A stretch of 28,711 bases of DNA from Chromera velia (GCA_018398765.1 JAHBMJ010001273.1:1-28711), one strand, 5' to 3'; shown: positions 1 to 10,062, counted from the first letter of the stretch. Notes: a model not told the origin generated them from the sequence alone. A program made the numbers and translations.

Positions 1-963
1 CAAGATGAGGAAGCTCTTTATCTTTCATGAAGACGGTTTCATTCATTTTATATGCATGTTAAATATAAAAGAACATAGAAGAAAGTGGGACGTTATCGAC
101 GCGAATCTTTTTAGGCTTCCTGTTTTAGCCTAACTGCCAAAGGAGAGAGAAAGCACGCATGTTGGCTAAGTCGGTCGAAGCCTCGTCGGAGTTAGGATAT
201 GTATGTACAGCAATCTCTGCCAATCTGGTACAGTTCATCTAGGTCATTTTCTTTATCTTGGACGTGTGCAATCGCTTACAACCCTGAGGGCTCAAAAGCT
301 TTCTTCTTATTATTTTATAGAGAAAGGGCAGAAATGTGTAGCCCACACGAAGAGCAACGTAACGGTTGATACTTTCATGAAGCATATCAAAGCAAAGAGC
401 GGTTGTCACACATCAAATAGTGACACCATTACCATTCAAAAAAATGGTTTCAAAGCTTAATTGAGTTAGAGAAGAGCCAACCTCGCACAAGAAATTTTTT
501 GTTGGAGTCTTGATAAATCTTGGAACCCTCTTTTTCCTTTTTCGATCTTTACTATCTGGAACCCTCTTTGTCGCTCTTTGTTCCTCTACCTCCCACAGTC
601 CTTTTCCAACGTTTTTTAGTCGGATTGGTGGACAAACTTTTGAATATTTTCATCGTATTCAATGTTTCATAACTGGTTTTGGACAGGTTCTTTAGGGTTC
701 TTGGAGGGTCAAACTGAGAATGCTAGAACCTAGGTTCTAGGAACCTAAGAACCTAGAGGTAGAGACGTATAGTTTTTAAGCTTGAACCGAGTAAGAACCT
801 TTAACCAATACTCTAAAAGTGTCATTTTTTTGTTTTTTAGAACTTTTTTTGCTTATAAAATAAGTTTGGAGTTCATTTTAAATGTTTTAGAGCTTAGATT
901 GCTACTGCAAAGTCATTCAACGACCACATCTATATTTCAGAGTGCCTCCCCATAGGTAAAGAC
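1..963. other. Non-coding flank, no recognisable gene
   Basis: No ORF here has recognisable domains. The longest open stretches (203-460 and 510-695) show no motif and look random. A 13-bp direct repeat, tggaaccctcttt, occurs at 521-533 and 557-569. AT-rich DNA fills roughly 820-950. Confidence 0.6.
723..740. repeat. 18-bp perfect palindrome
   Basis: CTAGAACCTAGGTTCTAG reads identically on both strands. It is followed at once by a degenerate second round of the gaacctaag motif (741-757). It could be a protein-binding palindrome or chance; nothing nearby decides. Confidence 0.6.
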
Positions 964-1437
964 ATGTCACACAATCTGACAGGGTCGAACGGGAAGAAGG
1001 AGGCATTTGTTTTTAGAGCCGGGTACGCAAAAAAAATATGGTCCATGCAAAAGGAGGCAAATGTAATTCAGTGTCAGGTGAAAATACAAGGAGCCGAAGG
1101 GGAAGGAGAAACTATTTGTGGCTGTGAGTATGCAGCAGCGGCAACCAGTTCTTTTCAAACCCACCTCATCAATCAGCATGGCTTGACAATCACGTCTGAC
1201 AAACATGTGCAGCTGCTCTAAGAAAGATAGGAGAAGCGGTCAGAGGGGGCGGGGGGAACGAAGCAGCCTGACGTGTGAACGTTTTTCCCCACCAAAGATG
1301 AAGCAGAAGCCGTGGTCGTACCATATGCAGAGACGCATCAGAAAAGAATCAAGTGCGATATGCTGCATGAGATTCGATTCACATTGAAGAAAGTGATCAT
1401 AAAGAAGAGGAAAAAGAAGTGCCATAAAGCTGAGTGA
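964..1437 (+). pseudogene. Broken ORF with BED-like zinc finger, possible hAT transposase remnant
   Basis: The frame starts at an ATG at 964. Residues about 25-80 contain a tryptophan near the start (KKIWSM), two cysteine sites and a terminal SFQTHLINQHG, an H-x4-H arrangement like the end of a BED zinc finger. The usual C-x2-C is not clean, so the match is approximate. The same frame continues past TAA (1219), TAG (1228) and TGA (1276) through a lysine-rich segment and ends at TGA 1435-1437. BED fingers often form the DNA-binding N-terminus of hAT transposases, but no catalytic domain follows. It could also be an unrelated small zinc-finger gene. Function is not established. Confidence 0.35.
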
Positions 1438-1794
1438 TTGTCACCTCAATTTTGGTACGTGCTCTAACTTTATCGTATCAATAAAAAGTCATATGCAATT
1501 TCAAATTTATCAATTTTACGTCTAGTTTTACGTTCTTAATCTCTATTAGTACTAGAGTGAGTCTCAGTGACTAGTGTATATACACTGCCACACAAACATT
1601 TTTTTTTTACGGAACTGATAAGTTATAATTTTATATATATTTTTTTAAAGTTTTGAAACACACATCAGAAATGTTCTGATAACTATTGTCATGAGAAAAA
1701 TGATCAGAGTGACAGTAAGTCAGTGACTTAGTGAGGAACCCTAAGAGGTTAACCTCAAATCTTACCTCAAGTATCAAATATTTGAGGATGAAGC
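1438..1794. other. AT-rich non-coding DNA with palindromes next to the LINE-A 3' end
   Basis: No gene is seen. Short palindromes cluster here: TAAGTCA-G-TGACTTA (1716-1730), GAGGTTAACCTC (1745-1756) and a CCTCAA/TTGAGG stem (1767-1788). The LINE-A tail begins immediately after, so this may be the DNA into which the element inserted. Confidence 0.5.
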
Positions 1795-1836
1795 TCAAAT
1801 CAAATTAAATTAAATCAAATATAATCAAATCAAACA
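1795..1836 (-). repeat. LINE-A 3' tail of TTTGATT-type repeats
   Basis: On the minus strand this is an imperfect run of TTTGATT and TTTAATT units. It begins only a few bases after the ORF2 stop, so the 3' UTR is almost absent. Short simple-repeat tails rather than poly(A) are known for several LINE clades and mark the true 3' end. Confidence 0.65.
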
Positions 1837-1839
1837 TAG

Positions 1840-3371
1840 TCACTATTCCTCGATCTTATTGTTCACTTTATCAATCTTCTTCTGCGGCTCCCTCCTTCCC
1901 CACCCTAACGCTCCTTCGGTCGTCTCTAAGTTATCAATCGTCTCCTCATATTCTTTTGTTAGTCTCTTGATCGCCCGTTACCTTCCGGTGATTCCTGCAT
2001 GTCTGGCCGCCAGAACGTCTCCCTCTATATGTCCGTACCGTCCTGGACACTCCTCAAACACCCTCCGTCTGAATAACGCCCATCCTAAAAACTCATCCAC
2101 TGCGGTATGACATTCATTCAATAGAAAGCAGAAAAGCATCGAGTTGTCTCTTTTTCCCTCTTCTTTGTTGAGCCCTTCCCTTTCTGTGGCTGCCTTTCTG
2201 GCTATTTCTTCCATCTTGCCGTCCCATTTCTCTTCTATCTTCTTGAACATCTCTGCTTTCTCTCTGTCAAAAACAGGACATTCTGTCACCAGATGGATTT
2301 CATCTTCCACCACTTTGATTCCCAACCACCCTCGACAAAACTGGCACGTCCTTTTCTGTAATGGCACCTTCTCCCCCCCCCTTACCGGAATTTTTCCCTG
2401 AGTCGCAGCCACAGCCCTGTCTCTCACCCTGCATGTTGCTCTCCTCCTGTATTTCTATCGCGGTGCCACTGTTGTATAGCAAAAAAGGGCTCTCCCTATT
2501 CTCTCTCTGTCTATTTTCATTGTCGAGCCAACTTTTCTACCTGCTCTGTCTTCAAACAAAGAAAGGTGGAGACGGTTTCTGTTTGAAACCTTTCTGTACA
2601 CGTCAGCTATCATCACTCTTGTTAGTTCTGCCTTCTCCTGACTGCTCTTCTCTCTTATGTTTCTTTATATTCTATGTGCAAACGCCTCTCTCTTTTTCTC
2701 GTCTAGCTCATTTTTTGTTCTCTTCAGCAGCTATCTCTCTATCCCGTCTACTCTCTCGTTGACTACCTGTGTTTCTCTCTGCCCTGCGCTTCCTTTTAGT
2801 CTTTCTTTTGCAAAAGAGTGCATTCCTCTGTCTGTGTAGAGTGCCTGTGCATATTGCTTCAGATGAGGGAAAATATGAAAAGGATGTATTCCTCTCCCCC
2901 CCCCCGTTTCGTTCTCTATCCCCTCTCTCAGGTATATGAGGATTGCCTGCCCTACCGCTTCGTTTCTTTTCTCTTTTAAAGCCTTCCCTGCCCACCGGAT
3001 CGTTCTAGAAGCCACTTCGAGATTGATCGGAATGAAACCTCCTTCCATCATCAGGGTGTCATAATTTTCTTTCTTTCTCATATACAAAATAAACCTAACA
3101 AATCTCTTTTGCTTCTCATTGAATTCTGCATACGCGCTATCTGGGCATGCATGGATTTCACATCCATATAACCATACGGCGCACACTGTCTGTTTAAATA
3201 TATTGAAGCAATTAGCAGGTGGAATCCCTCGCTCCCTTCTTATCTTCCCCATCAGTCCCTGCATGCATCTCTCTGCAGCTTTGATTGACCGTACCTCCAT
3301 CATAGTCTCTAGTTTGCAGTCGGTGGATAGAACTAGTCCCAGGTAGGGTTGTTCTCTCAGTATCTCCCCCA
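1840..3371 (-). pseudogene. LINE-A ORF2, C-terminal part with CCHC finger
   Basis: This continues ORF2 after a one-base shift in an A-rich run near 3371. It opens with the post-catalytic RT region (KVRLGE, then PYLGLVL). Near 2330-2270 is a CQFC ... HLVTECPVF segment, the C-x2-C...H-x4-C finger found downstream of the RT in many LINEs. The frame then continues as a charged tail to 1843. In-frame TAG (2731), TAA (2665), TAG (2455), TAA (1978) and TAG (1843) occur, the last followed directly by TGA (1840-1842). No internal TGA is present. The TAG at 2455 is preceded by an intact CGA codon. Coding character is clear on both sides of every stop. Confidence 0.75.
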
Positions 3372-4337
3372 GTCTAACTTTTTCTTTCTTCTTGATGCGA
3401 TGCGGCCAAACCGGACCAATTTTGACTTATCAGAAAATAGAAGACGGAGAGGTTCTGCAAAGGCTACAAGGTTTGAAAGAAGAAGATTCAACAGTAACTT
3501 CAACTGTCTATCTGAGGATTCGAGGAGTGTTGTGTCATCTGCAAATAGAGGAGCAAGGAAATCGATCCACCTCCCGTTTTCTCCTGCCGGCACCTTTGGC
3601 CTCTGTCTGTTGGTCTATCGTCTCTGTCCTCTCCTCTATCCTACTTCGTCTGGCAAGTCATATATGTATACAGAGTAAAGGGAAGGGCTGCTCGGGCCTC
3701 CTTGCTTGAGTCCCTTGTCTTCCGGGTACCATATGCTCGTTCCCTTCACCCGTGCTCTCACTTTTTCCAGAGAGGCCTTAACCCATCTGATCAAACCTTC
3801 CTCTACCCCTGCCTTTCTCAATTTCTCTTTCAACTTTTCCAGCTTTACTTCGTCGAAAGCCCATATGAAGTCAACAAAGGCAACACTGAGCACTTCCATT
3901 CGAGCAATAATGAACAGCAAAAGAAAAATTGCATTGCATGTGCCTACCTTTTTCTTGTATACGAACTGCCATAGCGTCTGTCTGGCTTCCTTCTCCACCT
4001 TGGTTCTCATGATCATATCCCCCCATTTCACATCTGCTACCACCAGGTGCACTCCCCTCCATCCCCCAATTAATGTAAGTGACTTACCCGGTTTTGGAAG
4101 AGCCATCACCGGCAAGTCATTCCACCCTTTCGGCCACCAGCCGAAACAATATGCAACATTAATTAACAAAACATACAAAGATACCAGCTCAATCGATTTT
4201 TCTATCATTTTCAGCATTCCTGGGGGCATTCCGTCCTTCCTAGCGGCCTTTCTGGGGTTGCCTGCTCTTTTCATTGCCTTTTTTACCTCCTTCTCTTCTA
4301 CTATATGCCATCCTTTCTCCTTAATCGCTCTACTCAC
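3372..4337 (-). pseudogene. LINE-A ORF2, reverse transcriptase domain
   Basis: Motifs occur in the expected RT order. The metal-binding motif A reads FVDFIWAFDEV, where FVDFSKAFDTV is typical. Motif B is GLKQGGPSSPSL, where GVRQGDPLSP is typical. Motif C is LFADDTT with both aspartates intact (around 3540). Next comes DKSKLVRFG, matching the usual DKTKV block. One in-frame TAG (3636) lies between motifs B and C in a Gln-rich stretch. The frame is lost near 3371 and recovered one base over. The altered motif B and the shift suggest an inactive copy. The RT identity is secure from motif order; the clade is not. Confidence 0.8.
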
Positions 4338-5090
4338 TGTTATTTTTTCTTATCGTTCCCTCTTTCTCTCTTCTTTCTCTTCCTTTAGCAGCTCGTACGT
4401 TTGTTTGAAACCTTCTGCTACCTGCTGAATCGTCATGCTGTCTTTTGTTTTTCTTAGTGCTGCCCTCCTGTCTTCCTTACCGATTTTCCTCCATACCTTC
4501 TAGCAGCCTCTTTCATTTATTTTGGCTCTTATGTTCTCCACCTTTCTCTTTTCTACCTTCCGTTGCTTTCTTGTCACCGCGTTTCTCAGCGCTCTCTCTA
4601 TTATGACTAACTGTTTTCTTCTCTCCTCGTATGCCTGTCTCAATCTTTCTCCTTCCTGAGCTGAGGTGCTGCTCTCTTTTTCTTGTTTATCCCTCTGCTC
4701 TCTTTCTGTCTTCAAACCTCTGATTTTCTCTCTCACTTTTCTCTCTATTCTTCTGAGTTTTCTTATTTGCTTTCTTTCTTCCCCTCTCAGTGCTTCTGCT
4801 GGCTCTTCTTTCCTCTCCGTTTTTCTTTCTTCTTTCTTCTCCTTCCTTATTACCTACATAAAGGTTTTCTCTTTGATGTGTTAGAATTTCTGGTATGTTT
4901 TGTTGAGCAAGTCTTTCTTTATTTCTTCTCCCTCTTCCATATCCATTGCTTTCTGAAAGACCTCACTCACTTTTTCCTCCTTCACTCCTTTCTGAAGCTC
5001 TTGGAGATACCTCTCTTCTCCTTCTTTTATGAGCGTTCCCTTCCATCTTGGCTTGATTTGATCTTCTCTTTTCTCGTTTTTCTTTCTCTT
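4338..5090 (-). pseudogene. LINE-A ORF2, charged linker between endonuclease and RT
   Basis: The frame continues from the endonuclease with Lys/Glu/Arg-rich, probably helical sequence, as commonly found between LINE endonuclease and RT domains. In-frame TAA (5091, 4881, 4350) and TAG (4854, 4500) interrupt it, but coding composition is unchanged across each. No TGA occurs in frame. The TAA at 4350 is preceded by an intact CGA codon. Confidence 0.65.
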
Positions 5091-6131
5091 TTACCTCTTT
5101 TTTGTCTTTCTTCGCCTATCGTTTCTTCTTTTCTTTTTATTTTGTTCTTGGTTGGCTTCGTTCTCTTCCTTGTTTCCTCTTCCCTCGCTGCTCTCATTCT
5201 CTCTTTCTTCCTCCCTTAGGACTAATCTAAGAGCTGAATGGTCTGACCAAGCTGAGCACACACAAAATATAGAAAAAAGAAGAACAGATGGCAGAGACAT
5301 AGGAGACATGCATGCATAGTCGATCAGGGACCTCCCTCTGTCTCCCCTCCTATCAAAGGTAAACGATCCATCGAAGTTGAAGGCTACCTTCTCCCCCCCC
5401 TCTTCGACCGCACACCGCCTCAGTCCATTCAGAGGAACAATGCCCACCGTCTCACAAAAACGAATAAGAGCCCTTCCTTTTATATTATCCGTCTCGTCTT
5501 CAGACTCCCTCTCCAGTCTGAAAACTTCCTCTCTCCCACCTGTTTGTGCCCACTCTTCCCCTTCTCCCCCTCCCTTCCCTGTCCAGACTATCAGAGGAGT
5601 TTTCTTTCTGGTGCGGGCGTTGAAGTTCCCCATCACGCAGACCTCTGAGAATCTGCTCTCTCCTTTTCTTTCTCTCTCTGCTCTTTTCTCTTCAATTCTC
5701 TCTACCAAATTGTTGAGGCATATCTCATCTGTATAGTTCGACTCTTTATGGGGGTCATACAAGCTAACAAAGAGCGGGAACTTCAAGCCTGGTACTTCTG
5801 CAAATACCGCTATCTCCGTTGCTCTTTCTGTCGTAAAGCCTAGCTCTCTTACCTTTCTGCTCATCAATACCATCACCCCTCTTATTGTCATCACTTCTCT
5901 TCCCTCCTTTACTAACGGGAAATTCGTTCCTTGCAGTCTTCCTCCATTGAATTTCACACTGCACACTGTCCTCTTTGTTCTAGTTTTATTTATAAAAAGG
6001 ATGTCGGCTCCTTTCATTTCTTCTGCAAAAAGCGGGCTTTGCACCAAATTCTCCATTCTTCCCCTTACGTTCAGAGCCCACATCTCTACTTTTTTGTCTT
6101 TTTTATTTTGTTTGCTCTTCCTGTTCGTCAT
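5091..6131 (-). pseudogene. LINE-A ORF2, APE-type endonuclease domain
   Basis: The start is the ATG at 6129-6131, directly beside the GAA/TTC tract. The domain reads WALNVRG at the N-terminus, then INKTRTK where the family has a catalytic glutamate, VMGNFNAR where GDFNA is usual, SLIDYACMS, and SDHSALRL with the SDH box intact. The codons at the two changed sites, AAA and AAC, are each one G-to-A step from the expected Glu and Asp. This domain nicks the target DNA to prime reverse transcription, so loss of both acids should inactivate it. The domain is otherwise uninterrupted up to TAA 5091. Confidence 0.85.
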
Positions 6132-6133
6132 GG

Positions 6134-6502
6134 GGGAAGACAAAAAAGAAAAGGAAGAAGAAGAAAACGAAGAAGAGGAAGAAGAAGAAGAAAAAGAAGA
6201 AGAAGAAGAAGAAAAAGAAGAAGAAGAAGAAGAAGAAGAAGAAGAAGGAGACGAAGAAGACGAAGAAGAAGAAGAAGAAGAAGAAGAAGAAGAAGAAGAA
6301 GAAGAAGAAGAAGAAGAAGAAGAAGAAGAAGAAAAAGAAGAAGAAAAAGAAGAAGAAGAAGAAGAAGAAGAAGAAGGAGACGGAGAAGAAGAAGAAGAAA
6401 AAAAAGAAGAAGAGGAAATAGGAGGAGGAGAAGAAGAGGAGGAGGAGGAAGAAGAAGAAGAAGAAGAAAAAGAAGGAGAAGAAGAAGAAGAAGAAGAAGA
6501 AA
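6134..6502. repeat. GAA/TTC microsatellite, ~370 bp, with interruptions
   Basis: The plus strand is almost pure purine, mainly GAA with GGA, AAA and GAC interruptions. Long homopurine/homopyrimidine mirror tracts of this kind can form triplex DNA. It sits between the LINE-A ORF2 start and the upstream spacer, so it either expanded inside the element or inserted there. In six frames it gives poly-Glu, poly-Lys, poly-Arg, poly-Phe, poly-Ser or poly-Leu, which explains several apparent ORFs. Confidence 0.95.
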
Positions 6503-7376
6503 TCTCCCGGCGGTCTGGCCTCTTCCCACCCCTCCCTCCTTATCCTTTCCCACCCTCTTTCTTTCCCCCGCCAGTACCGGAGAAAGAGAAACAAAAACAA
6601 AGAGACTCAGAGGAAAAAGAAAAACAAGAGGAAGATGCAGAAGAAGTAGTAAAGCTGCAAGGAGACGGAACTGGTAGGGGACAACAAGGCAAAGAAGCTC
6701 GAACGGAACAGGAAAGAGAAGAACATACACATAAACACATATTGGCATGCATTTGTTCGTCTTTCAAATTGTGAATTAAACTATTCTCCTTCTCTGATGA
6801 GCCTTCGATTTCTGAGGAGAAAGAGAAGCCAAACCGAGATTCGTCTTGCTCGGATATGTTGATCGAGAATAAATATATGCTGTGGAAACATCTGGGATGC
6901 TCGAGGATGTTTTCTGGTTCTTTTTCTCTAGCAGAGCCACAATCTACATCCCAGGGGTCTAACTGAAAGGGAAAAAAATCGCTTTTTTCTTCTTTGTTCT
7001 CCCTTGGACTCTCTTTCCCTCCTCTCCTTCTTCCCAACAAAAATCCTCCACCTTTTCTCACTTAGTTTCTCTCCGTCTTCCCTGCGGGTGGATTGGTTCT
7101 TTCTCTGTTCGGAGTTGCCCCGTCCTTCTTTGTGCACTCGCCTTCACATCGCTCTGCACGCAAAGAAGGGCACAAAAGGGGGGGAGCACACTGGTCTACA
7201 TCTTTTTTCAGTGAGTGTGAAAGAGAGTTGGAGGGTAGCGAAGAATATGGCCGAGGCTTGTCTAATCAACACACCTATATAGGGAGTGCCCCTCGCGAAG
7301 CAGTCCCGCTCCCCCCCCCTTGCATCAGCTTGGCGTCTCCAGTGAGCTTCTCCTCCCTGTGCTTAGGCCGGCCGAG
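6503..7376 (-). other. LINE-A inter-ORF spacer
   Basis: No convincing domain is seen. In the LINE-A ORF frame, the minus strand is open from about 7061 to the microsatellite except for one TAA (6540), with low-complexity Ser/Lys/Arg-rich content. A TGA lies in frame near 7267, so this is probably not one continuous protein with ORF1. Confidence 0.4.
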
Positions 7377-7907
7377 CTAATTTGCAGAAGACAAAGAGTC
7401 TCGACTATTCAGAGCAGACGAGTGAAAATTTCTACACAATTTTTTTGAAAGAGTGTGCAACTCGTTGGGGGCTCCACAGGTGGTCTCATGATTCGGCGTG
7501 CCTCTAAGACTTTCCATCTCCTCCCCTTCCTCACTCAGCGCCCAAAACTTGTTCCTTCTCAAAACGTCGGACTCGGATGGAGCCTTCCTGGCATGCTCTC
7601 TCTTTGTCCTCCGTCTCTCAATTTTTCTCAGTTCTTTCCCGAGCCCTATCTTTTCTACCCTCTCTATCATGTCTCTCACTGTCCACTTGGTTATCTCTGC
7701 CTCTAACAACTTCATCCTTCTCTTCAACATTTCTTTTGCTTCTATCACCCTTTCTATTCTCTTTCTGAGCTCTTCTATCGATCTCTTTTCTTCGTCAATC
7801 AACGTTTCTTGCTCGTCTTCCCTTGAGAGCCTTCTTTCAGGGGGAGGCTGGCTCCCGACCTCTCTTTTTCTTCCTCTCCCCTTCTCCTCCTTCAACTGCC
7901 AACCTCG
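7377..7907 (-). pseudogene. LINE-A, coiled-coil-like segment after ORF1
   Basis: This stretch is in the same frame as ORF1, directly after its TGA (7908-7910). It encodes a Glu/Lys/Arg-rich region with heptad-like leucines, probably a coiled coil over the first 110 residues, then a less regular tail ending at TAG 7377. It may be the rest of ORF1 beyond a nonsense TGA or a separate small ORF; the sequence does not decide. Confidence 0.4.
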
Positions 7908-8912
7908 TCAACGGCCAACCCCGGAAGCCTCCTCCCTGGCGTTTGCCTGCTGCTGCTCTACACTTCCGTTCTGCTCCTGCATCCTCTTCTTTCCCTTCTG
8001 CTCAATCCTGGGGCTCGGTTTTGGGATTCCTGTTTGCTGGCCATCTCTCTCTGTTCCTCCTATCACAAGATCTCCATCTCCCTCTAGGGCTCTCAGTTGG
8101 GGTTGCTCTGAGAGGGGAATGCCTAGTCTCTGAAGGGCTTTCCTCGCCTCTTCTTTCTTCTGATCACTGGAAGCTGCATCTCCCATCACTTCCACTACCC
8201 ACTTTTTTGTTGCCGCGTCTGCCTGCTCCTTCGTCCTTAGGATCACACAGCGGAGTTGGTCTCCTGTTTCTGGGTGCTGCATGTTGTTCTGTTTGTCAAA
8301 GAGGGAGTCAAAATCCCTTGCTACTGTTTCCGCACTGAAAACCATCTTCGTCATTGACCTCTACGACTGATGGTTCATCGACATCACCCCTTGGAATGCC
8401 TGAAACATCGTCTCAGCAAACGCTGCAGCTTGCAGTCGGGTATCTTTTCTCTCCCCATTGGGATCAAGTACTGCTGTGTAGATGAAATTCTTTGCATGTA
8501 TGCGGATGCCTTTCTTAGGCAGTTTCAGTCTAAGAACAACCCGCGAGCAGATTCTTCTCTCCTTTTCCACCTTCTCCTTGGCCGATCTTTTCTGTCCCTT
8601 CTCCAGATTTCCCAATCTCGTTTCATGATCGTTCACCATCTGCTGCATGTTTCTTTGCTACTCCCCCATCTCTTCTATACTGTCTTTCAGTCCCTGGATC
8701 TTCCCTCCCAATTTCTTTTCTGTTCGAGCCTCGCTTTCACGGAGTAGCCTTTCCATGGCACCTTCGGAATCCGTGAGAGCTGGCTGCTTGAGCATCTTCT
8801 TCCTGTCCTTCGGCATCTCTTTGTAGGTCCTTTCTTCGTCTGAGCTGATGTCAGAGAGGCCAGGGCACTTCAAAAAGTTCGTCTCTACGTCTCTTTCCTT
8901 CTGTTTTGTCAT
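7908..8912 (-). pseudogene. LINE-A ORF1 protein
   Basis: The first ATG in frame is at 8910-8912. About 335 codons run to TGA 7908-7910, with in-frame TAG at 8658 and 8361. The N-terminal half is charged and helical (probable coiled coil around residues 50-120). A basic middle region follows, then a Gln-rich C-terminus. LINE ORF1 proteins bind element RNA and form particles; the position upstream of an endonuclease/RT ORF supports that role. No zinc knuckle or clear RRM motif is visible. Both TAGs lie next to Gln-rich sequence, and if they were read as Gln the ORF would be intact. Confidence 0.65.
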
Positions 8913-9196
8913 CCTGACCACAAAGAAAAAGTGAGACGGCTATGGATTTTTAACTGTTGCACGTATGTCCAAAACTTTGCAGTCTCTTCACCTTTTCTTC
9001 TTGAGAAGCTTTCGTTCCAATTTGCTCTGAAAGCGCAGCTCGCAGAAGACAGAAGACAGCTCGCAGAAGACAGTTGTACTTATTTTTTTACCATAAAAAA
9101 CACTTGATTAACAACAGTTGTGCAAAGCATGAACTAGCCCATGAACAACACTTATGCAACACTTGAATACTAGTTTGAACGCGCATGCTGGAGGCG
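8913..9196. other. Non-coding flank upstream of LINE-A ORF1
   Basis: This may include the LINE-A 5' UTR. A 17-bp direct repeat, cagctcgcagaagacag, occurs at 9036-9052 and 9057-9073. Short caacactt-type motifs recur (9100-9175) and reappear beyond the foldback element (9645-9735). No gene is seen. Confidence 0.45.
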
Positions 9197-9621
9197 AGTG
9201 GGATGCTTTTTGCCCTTTCTTCTGCATAGGAGACCGGCGTTTTTCCGCAAAAAACTCGTTCTCATAATTGGTAAGGAGTTAGAAGCTGAAACTTTGTGTA
9301 AGAAGACGTTGTAACGATAGAAAAAGAACTATAGAACAGATTTTCTATATCATTTCTAGAAACATAGGCTGCTATACAAATTTTGTGAGTTTCATACCGT
9401 TTTTCTTACCATTAGGAACCGTTAAAAAATGGCCTAAAAATCAAAAAATTTATATGGCAGCCTATATTTCTAGAAATAATATAAAAAATTTGTTCCATAG
9501 TTCTTTTTCTATCGTTACAACGTCTTCTTACACAAAGTTTCAGCTTCTAACTCCTTACCAATTATGAAAACGAGTTTTTTGCGGAAATGCACCGCTTTAG
9601 GGGAGCAAAAAGCACCCCACT
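9197..9621. mobile_element. Foldback element (MITE-like) with ~190-bp inverted arms
   Basis: The left arm (9197-9388) and right arm (9439-9621) are near-perfect inverted copies, separated by a ~50-bp AT-rich loop. Outer ends read AGTGGGATGCTTTTTGC on the left and its close counterpart on the right. The arms match almost base for base over the central ~130 bp. There is no coding capacity, so it would need a transposase supplied elsewhere. No target duplication is convincing. The superfamily is not assigned. Confidence 0.8.
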
Positions 9622-9786
9622 GACCCCCGGTATACGAATTAACAACACTTGTTTAATTGTTTGCATGAAAAGAAAAAAAAAAAATAAAGGGTATATAAGC
9701 TTGTTAAGTCTAGTTGCATAGTTAAGTGTTGTTCAAGGTAAAATTCAGTGCATATCACGGTAGAAAAGAAAAACAAAAAAAAATTC
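9622..9786. other. AT-rich spacer
   Basis: A-rich tracts (about 9668-9690 and 9764-9784) flank a TATATAAG at about 9691. It could be a core promoter, but no start or gene downstream supports that. No gene is seen. Confidence 0.4.
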
Positions 9787-10062
9787 TCAGGAATGAGGGT
9801 GCCTCATTGAGTGCGCACTGAAATCCCCTATCACAACCCTGTTAGCATTAAACTGGACCCCTCCTTGGCCCTCCAAACTACCTCCCATGCAAACACCTAG
9901 CCCAAACATGTTTTTCAGCTAGTGTGGGACTTACATACATCCTGTCGGCCCACGTGCCGGCGGGCAGCCCTGTGTCTGTTATGTATCTGCGCGGGCCTGC
10001 CGGTGCCATGAGTATTAAGACCGTGTATGCGTCAATACAATTGACGTGTGTGACTGATATAC
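9787..10062 (-). pseudogene. LINE-C endonuclease fragment
   Basis: On the minus strand a frame beginning near 10062 contains APAGPRRYITDTGLPAG and then RMYVSPTLA. After a one-base shift around 9910 it continues to RVVIGDFSAHS and TGA 9787-9789. The YVSP...GDFNAH spacing is typical of LINE APE endonucleases, with the usual Asn of GDFNA changed to Ser. Only about 90 codons remain, with no RT attached. It differs from both LINE-A and LINE-B, so it represents a third family. Confidence 0.6.

Larger units (their letters stand above)
1795..8912 (-). mobile_element. LINE-A: nearly full-length non-LTR retrotransposon
   Basis: Read on the minus strand, the element has ORF1 (8912 to 7908), a spacer with a coiled-coil-like stretch and a GAA/TTC tract, ORF2 with endonuclease, reverse transcriptase and C-terminal CCHC finger (6131 to 1840), then a short AT-rich tail. 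This is the standard order of APE-type LINEs, which insert by target-primed reverse transcription. No LTRs are present. ORF1 and the first two thirds of ORF2 share one frame, with one shift near 3371. The 5' end is uncertain and could lie upstream of 8912. No flanking target duplication was identified. The copy is probably inactive because two endonuclease catalytic residues are changed. The clade is not assigned. Confidence 0.85.

Noticed and set aside
2361-2762. Plus-strand Ser/Leu/Phe-rich ORFs across 1859-5219
   Set aside because: They are antisense shadows of the Lys/Glu/Arg-rich LINE-A ORF2, which has ordered endonuclease and RT motifs.
6130-6774. Plus-strand ORF encoding a ~210-residue poly-glutamate protein starting at ATG 6130
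   Set aside because: It is the translation of the GAA microsatellite, antisense to LINE-A, with no independent coding evidence.
1978-8912. RIP- or APOBEC-like hypermutation as the sole cause of the stops in LINE-A
   Set aside because: Not fully excluded, but intact CGA and TGG codons next to TAA/TAG and the absence of TGA in ORF2 fit it poorly. It is kept as the alternative to codon reassignment.
9691-9698. TATATAAG as a promoter
   Set aside because: It lies in AT-rich DNA with no gene or start site downstream.
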